NCBI GenBank assembly: GCA_903918555.1
Contig: CAIXEV010000560.1
Span: 1-8,801 of the forward strand
DNA length: 8,801 nt
Direction of reading: 5' to 3'
Source: an uncultured bacterium
Lineage (GTDB): Bacteria; Planctomycetota; Phycisphaerae; Phycisphaerales; SM1A02
Shown here: positions 5,906 through 8,801 of the stretch, piece after piece
How the letters are laid out: each line of letters opens with the position of its first letter
Position numbering within the stretch: the stretch's first letter is position 1
Program-made: the position numbers and the translations under genes
The notes under the pieces: model-generated
Databases searched by the model: none
The model's input: only the letters and a program-made list of their open reading frames with translations
What the model was told of the DNA's origin: nothing

Positions 5906-5950
5906 CTCAATCCGTCCATCAATCCATCCATCAATCCATCCATCCCTCAA
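5906..5950. repeat. 12-bp tandem repeat (minisatellite-like) after livF
   Basis: Three adjacent 12-bp units read on the + strand CTCAATCCGTCC (5906-5917), ATCAATCCATCC (5918-5929) and ATCAATCCATCC (5930-5941), followed by a partial fourth copy ATCCCTCAA (5942-5950). The two central units are identical and the outer ones diverged. The array abuts and slightly overlaps the livF stop codon. On the - strand the unit is GGATGGATTGAT, which is open in the frame of the downstream unknown gene and would encode Gly-Trp-Ile-Asp repeats if translated. It is probably an intergenic slippage repeat whose copy number may vary between strains. Confidence 0.8.
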
Positions 5951-6693
5951 TCACCGAGATACGCTTCGCGGACGCGAGGATCGACCAGCAGCTTCGCAGC
6001 GTCGTCGGTGAGCGTCATGCGTCCGGTCTCGAGGACATATCCACGAGTGGCGAGCTTCAGCGCCGCGCGCGCGTTCTGCTCGACGAGCAGGATGGTGAGC
6101 CCCTCGCGGTTGAGTTCGCGTACCGCCTCGAAGATGCGCGCCACCAGCAGCGGCGCGATGCCCATCGAGGGCTCGTCCATCATGAGGAGCCGCGGCTTCG
6201 ACAGGATCGCGCGCCCGATCGCGAGCATCTGCTGCTCGCCGCCCGAGAGCGTTCCGCCGAGCTGCGCCGAGCGCTGCTTGAGGATGTCGAAGAGCGCGTA
6301 GACATGCTCGAGGTCGCGGGCGATGCCGTCCTTGTCGTCACGGCCGTACGCGCCCATCATGAGGTTCTCAAGCACCGTCATGCGCGGGAAGATGCGACGG
6401 CCCTCCGGAACCTGCACGAGACCGCGCCCGACGAGCTTGTCGGCGCGCACACCGCCGGAGCCGTCGGAGATCTTCTCGCCGGCGAAGCGGATCTCGCCGC
6501 CGCGAACCGGCACGATTCCCGAGATGCACATCAGCGTGGTGGACTTGCCGGCGCCGTTGCCGCCGATCAGCGTGACGATCTCGCCCTCGCGGACCTCGAG
6601 CGACACCTCGTGCAGCACCTCGACCGAGCCGTAGCCCGCCACGAGGCCCTTCACGGAGAGGAGCGGTTCCGCGCTTCCCTTCGATCCACTCAT
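5947..6693 (-). CDS. livF: Branched-chain amino acid ABC transporter ATP-binding protein LivF
   Basis: A 248-residue ATPase of the LivF type, one of the two nucleotide-binding subunits of the HAAT importer, acting on the cytoplasmic face beneath LivH and LivM. It has Walker A GGNGAGKST (44-52), the Q-loop in GLVQVPEGRRIFPRMTVLENL (Q94), signature LSGGEQQMLAIGRAI (149-163) and Walker B LLMMDEPSMG (169-178, E174). The switch is EQN (205-207), with Gln in place of the usual His, as is normal for LivF. The length is typical. ATG 6693 overlaps the livG TGA as ATGA and has a perfect GGAGG 7 nt upstream, so the start is secure. The stop codon lies in the edge of the 12-bp tandem repeat. A UrtE-like urea subunit is a related alternative, but the context and PSMGIAPLLV favour LivF. 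Confidence 0.92.
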   Translation of the reverse strand: MSGSKGSAEPLLSVKGLVAGYGSVEVLHEVSLEVREGEIVTLIGGNGAGKSTTLMCISGIVPVRGGEIRFAGEKISDGSGGVRADKLVGRGLVQVPEGRRIFPRMTVLENLMMGAYGRDDKDGIARDLEHVYALFDILKQRSAQLGGTLSGGEQQMLAIGRAILSKPRLLMMDEPSMGIAPLLVARIFEAVRELNREGLTILLVEQNARAALKLATRGYVLETGRMTLTDDAAKLLVDPRVREAYLGD

Positions 6694-7730
6694 CCGAGGT
6701 CCTCCTTGCCGAGGTAGGCCTCGATGCAGCGCGGGTCGTTCTTGATCTCGTCGGGCGTGCCTTCGGCGATCTTCTCGCCGTACTGGAGCACGGCGATCCG
6801 GTCGGAGATTCCCATGACGACGCGCATGTGATGCTCGATGAGCACCACCGTCGTCCCACGCTCGCGGATCGCCTTGATGAGCCGCATGAGGTCGACCGTC
6901 TCGGTCGGATTCATGCCGGCGGCCGGCTCGTCGAGAAGGATCACATCCGGCTTCGATGCAAGCGCGCGGGCGATCTCAAGCCGACGCTGGTGGCCGTAGG
7001 GCAGGTTGCCTGCAGCCGTCTCCGCCTTGTCGTCGAGCCCGACGAACTCAAGCAGCTTGAGCGCGTCGGCGCGCGCGGCGCCACGCTCGCTCACGGCGCC
7101 GGGAAGCCGCAGCAGGCCGCCGAGCATCCCGCTCGAGAGGCGGCGGTCCATGCCGACGACGACATTCTCGACGAGCGACAGCTCGGGGAACAGACGGATG
7201 TTCTGGAAGGTGCGCGCCACGCCCGCCGAGGCGATCACATCGGGCGTGCGGCGCGTCCGCGACCAGATCACGAGGCGGCCAACCGTTCCGAGCGCGAGTC
7301 CAAGCAGGATCGGAAGCCATGTCCCGATGAACCCGCCGCCGAACAGCGTCTCGAAGAAGGCCTTCAGCGAGGTTCCCCACGGAAACGCCTGCTGGAACTG
7401 GTAGAGCTCGAGGATCGACTTCTCCCAGATCGTCTCGACGCGGACGAGCACGGCGAGTCCAAGCCCCGTGGCGAGTCCCGTGCCCAACGCGCCGCCGACG
7501 ACGCTGCCCGTGAGCGCCCGACGCGGATCGCGCCCCGACACCTGCACGGCGCCCTCGGTCGGCTCGTACACGCCCGTGATCGCGTTGAACAGCGTGGTCT
7601 TGCCTGCGCCGTTCGGGCCGATCACAGCGGTGATCGAGCCGCGCATCACATCGACCGAGACATCCTTGACGGCGGTCAGGCCGCCGAAGCGCATGGTGAC
7701 GCGCTGGACGGAGATCAACGGCGCGCTCAC
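6690..7730 (-). CDS. livG: LivG-type ABC transporter ATP-binding protein with a hydrophobic insertion
   Basis: A 346-residue ATPase, the LivG partner of LivF in the branched-chain amino acid importer. LivG features are clear: RVTMRFGGLTAVKDVS (10-25), Walker A GPNGAGKTT (38-46), Q-loop VARTFQNIRLFPELSLVENV (171-190, Q176), the degenerate signature NLPYGHQRRLEIARAL (242-257), Walker B VILLDEPAAGMNP (263-275, E268), the H-loop LIEHHM (H300) and the ending DPRCIEAYLG. Ordinary LivG has about 255 residues; the extra 90 sit at about 73-162, between Walker A and the Q-loop, where normally 15-20 residues suffice. This insert has two hydrophobic stretches (about 74-97 and 134-156) around an amphipathic linker. 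The start is GTG 7730, overlapping the livM TGA as GTGA; family sequence begins exactly there. All catalytic motifs are intact, so the subunit is probably functional. Confidence 0.9.
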   Translation of the reverse strand: MSAPLISVQRVTMRFGGLTAVKDVSVDVMRGSITAVIGPNGAGKTTLFNAITGVYEPTEGAVQVSGRDPRRALTGSVVGGALGTGLATGLGLAVLVRVETIWEKSILELYQFQQAFPWGTSLKAFFETLFGGGFIGTWLPILLGLALGTVGRLVIWSRTRRTPDVIASAGVARTFQNIRLFPELSLVENVVVGMDRRLSSGMLGGLLRLPGAVSERGAARADALKLLEFVGLDDKAETAAGNLPYGHQRRLEIARALASKPDVILLDEPAAGMNPTETVDLMRLIKAIRERGTTVVLIEHHMRVVMGISDRIAVLQYGEKIAEGTPDEIKNDPRCIEAYLGKEDLG

Positions 7731-8770
7731 TTCCGCACCGCCTTCCGCGAATGGATGATGCCGTCGGGCCGGTAGCGCATCATCAGGACGAGCGCGAGGC
7801 CGAAGATCAGGTACTTGTAGTTGTCCGGCGATGCGAAGACGCTGCCGGTCGAGCCGATCCCGTTCCGCTGCAGCGCCTGCGTCAGGTTCGGCAGGACCAC
7901 ATTGCTGAGGCCGACCATCACGATCGCGCCGACGAGCACGCCCGTGATCGAGCCGATGCCGCCGACGATCACGATGCAGAGCGCGAGGATCGAGACCTGG
8001 AAGTCGTAGTTCGCAGGTTCGCCCGTCGACGAAAGCAGGCTCGCGAACATCGCCCCCGCCATCGCGGCGAGCGCGGCGCCCATCGCAAAGGCCTTCAGCT
8101 TCGCCTTGTCGGGCTCGATCGCCATGCAGCGCGCGGCGAGTTCGTCCTCGCGGACCGCGAAGAGCTGGCGGCCAAGCCGGCTGAACTCGAGGTTGCGCGC
8201 GAGGTAGACGACGACCGCGAGGATCGCGAGGTAGAGATAGAACCAGCGGACGGGCGTCTCGCTCGACACCACTCCGAAGAGCGACGGAAGCGGCAGCCAC
8301 GGGGTCGGGAGCGGATTGATTCCCTGCGTGCCCTTCGTGATCGGCTCGAGGTTCTTGAGCGCGTCCTGCACGATCTCGCCGAAGCCGAGCGTCACGATCG
8401 CGAGGTAGTCGCCGCGCAGGCGCAGGGTCGGGGCGCCGAGCAGGAAGCCGGCGAGCGCGCCGACCGCACCCGCACGCAGGATGCCCGGCCAGAAGCCGAT
8501 CTGGAACGGATAGATCTCGCAGGTCGCGATGCCGAACGCGTAGGCGCCGATCGCCATGAACGCGCCGATTCCGAGGTTGAGAAGCCCGGTCCAGCCGACG
8601 ACGATGTTGAGGCCGAGGCCGAGGATCGCGAACACGATCACGGTGCGCATCTGCGCGCTCAACTGCACCGACGGCATCGCGAAGTCAAGCAGCGGCACGA
8701 GCGCCAGCCCGCCAAGCAGGAAGAGCTGGCCGCGCGAGAAGAGCCCGACGCGCGAGGAGTCGGCCGACAT
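7727..8770 (-). CDS. livM: Branched-chain amino acid ABC transporter permease LivM
   Basis: A 347-residue inner-membrane permease that pairs with LivH to form the channel of the HAAT importer. LivM hallmarks are VFAILGLGLNIVVGWTGLLN (46-65), GIGAFMAIGAYAFGIA (67-82), the cytoplasmic contact LRLRGDYLAIVTLGFGEIV (118-136) and IVIVGGIGSITGVLVGAIVM (269-288). About eight to ten hydrophobic segments can be drawn, from about residue 15 to 335. The loop ITKGTQGINPLPTPWLPLP (144-162) is the family's usual periplasmic connection. The start is ATG 8770: it shares one base with the livH stop (TGATG) and has GGAGAAGG just upstream. Downstream it overlaps livG by four bases. No substrate-binding protein gene lies in the window, so the substrate is inferred from the family: branched-chain or related amino acids. 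Confidence 0.93.
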   Translation of the reverse strand: MSADSSRVGLFSRGQLFLLGGLALVPLLDFAMPSVQLSAQMRTVIVFAILGLGLNIVVGWTGLLNLGIGAFMAIGAYAFGIATCEIYPFQIGFWPGILRAGAVGALAGFLLGAPTLRLRGDYLAIVTLGFGEIVQDALKNLEPITKGTQGINPLPTPWLPLPSLFGVVSSETPVRWFYLYLAILAVVVYLARNLEFSRLGRQLFAVREDELAARCMAIEPDKAKLKAFAMGAALAAMAGAMFASLLSSTGEPANYDFQVSILALCIVIVGGIGSITGVLVGAIVMVGLSNVVLPNLTQALQRNGIGSTGSVFASPDNYKYLIFGLALVLMMRYRPDGIIHSRKAVRK

Positions 8771-8801
8771 CAGACCTTCTCCCGCTGCTTGAGCCCGAGC
8801 A
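8770..8801 (-). CDS. livH: 3' end of LivH-type permease gene (partial, continues beyond the window)
   Basis: The last 32 bp of the window encode, in the frame ending at a TGA that overlaps the livM ATG, the C-terminal residues LGLKQREKV. LivH permeases commonly end in a short basic tail of this kind, with GLxG...REKV or VEKV at the end, and livH normally directly precedes livM. The call rests on this tail, the TGATG overlap and gene order, because the body of the gene lies outside the window. This end also carries the Shine-Dalgarno sequence of livM. Confidence 0.7.
   Translation of the reverse strand, partial: LGLKQREKV

Noticed and set aside
4892..6301. 469-residue open frame on the + strand
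   Set aside because: It lies antisense to the unknown 350-residue gene and livF. It has no recognisable domain and its sequence is rich in Arg, His and Leu, as expected from the opposite strand of GC-rich genes.
6828..7775. 315-residue open frame on the + strand
   Set aside because: It is antisense to livG, whose motifs are unmistakable; the translated product is a charged low-complexity shadow.
7731..8300. N-terminal extension of livG to ATG 8300
   Set aside because: The extra 190 codons are an out-of-frame reading of livM, and LivG homology begins exactly at GTG 7730.

Overview
The window looks like chromosomal DNA from a high-GC bacterium, most likely a planctomycete of the Phycisphaerae type. 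This rests on three genes: a secreted beta-helix protein ending in the paired dockerin-like repeats with an AWGPCP ending often seen in that group, a divergent ECF-like sigma factor of planctomycete style, and an AIM24 protein. The assignment comes from recalled family patterns, not from a database search.

Left end, + strand (1-1417). A YkgJ-family cysteine-cluster protein lies at the window edge. It is followed by a type II toxin-antitoxin pair: a VapB antitoxin of the AbrB/MazE type and a VapC toxin with a PIN domain. A sigma70-like promoter whose -10 box sits inside a perfect 6-6-6 inverted repeat lies just upstream of vapB and is a good candidate for the autoregulatory operator.

Everything from 1428 to 8801 is on the - strand, so it is read from right to left. 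It begins with a branched-chain amino acid (HAAT) ABC transporter operon: the tail of livH, then livM, livG and livF, with start and stop codons overlapping at every junction. A 110-bp gap with a 12-bp tandem repeat and an 18-bp perfect palindrome follows. Next come an acidic 350-residue protein that I do not recognise, a second YkgJ-family protein overlapping it by 14 bp, an AIM24 protein, an ECF-like sigma factor, and the exported beta-helix/dockerin protein, which meets vapC tail to tail with only 10 bp between them.

Two points stand out. The LivG ATPase has about 90 extra residues, with two hydrophobic segments, between its Walker A motif and Q-loop; ordinary LivG proteins are soluble and about 255 residues long. 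Also, the reading frame of the beta-helix protein runs back without a stop to an ATG that overlaps the sigma factor stop codon as ATGA. This leaves two possible starts, a 347-residue exported form or a 435-residue form with an extra N-terminal membrane segment. I saw no rRNA, tRNA, CRISPR array, transposon or prophage gene, and no confident intrinsic terminator.
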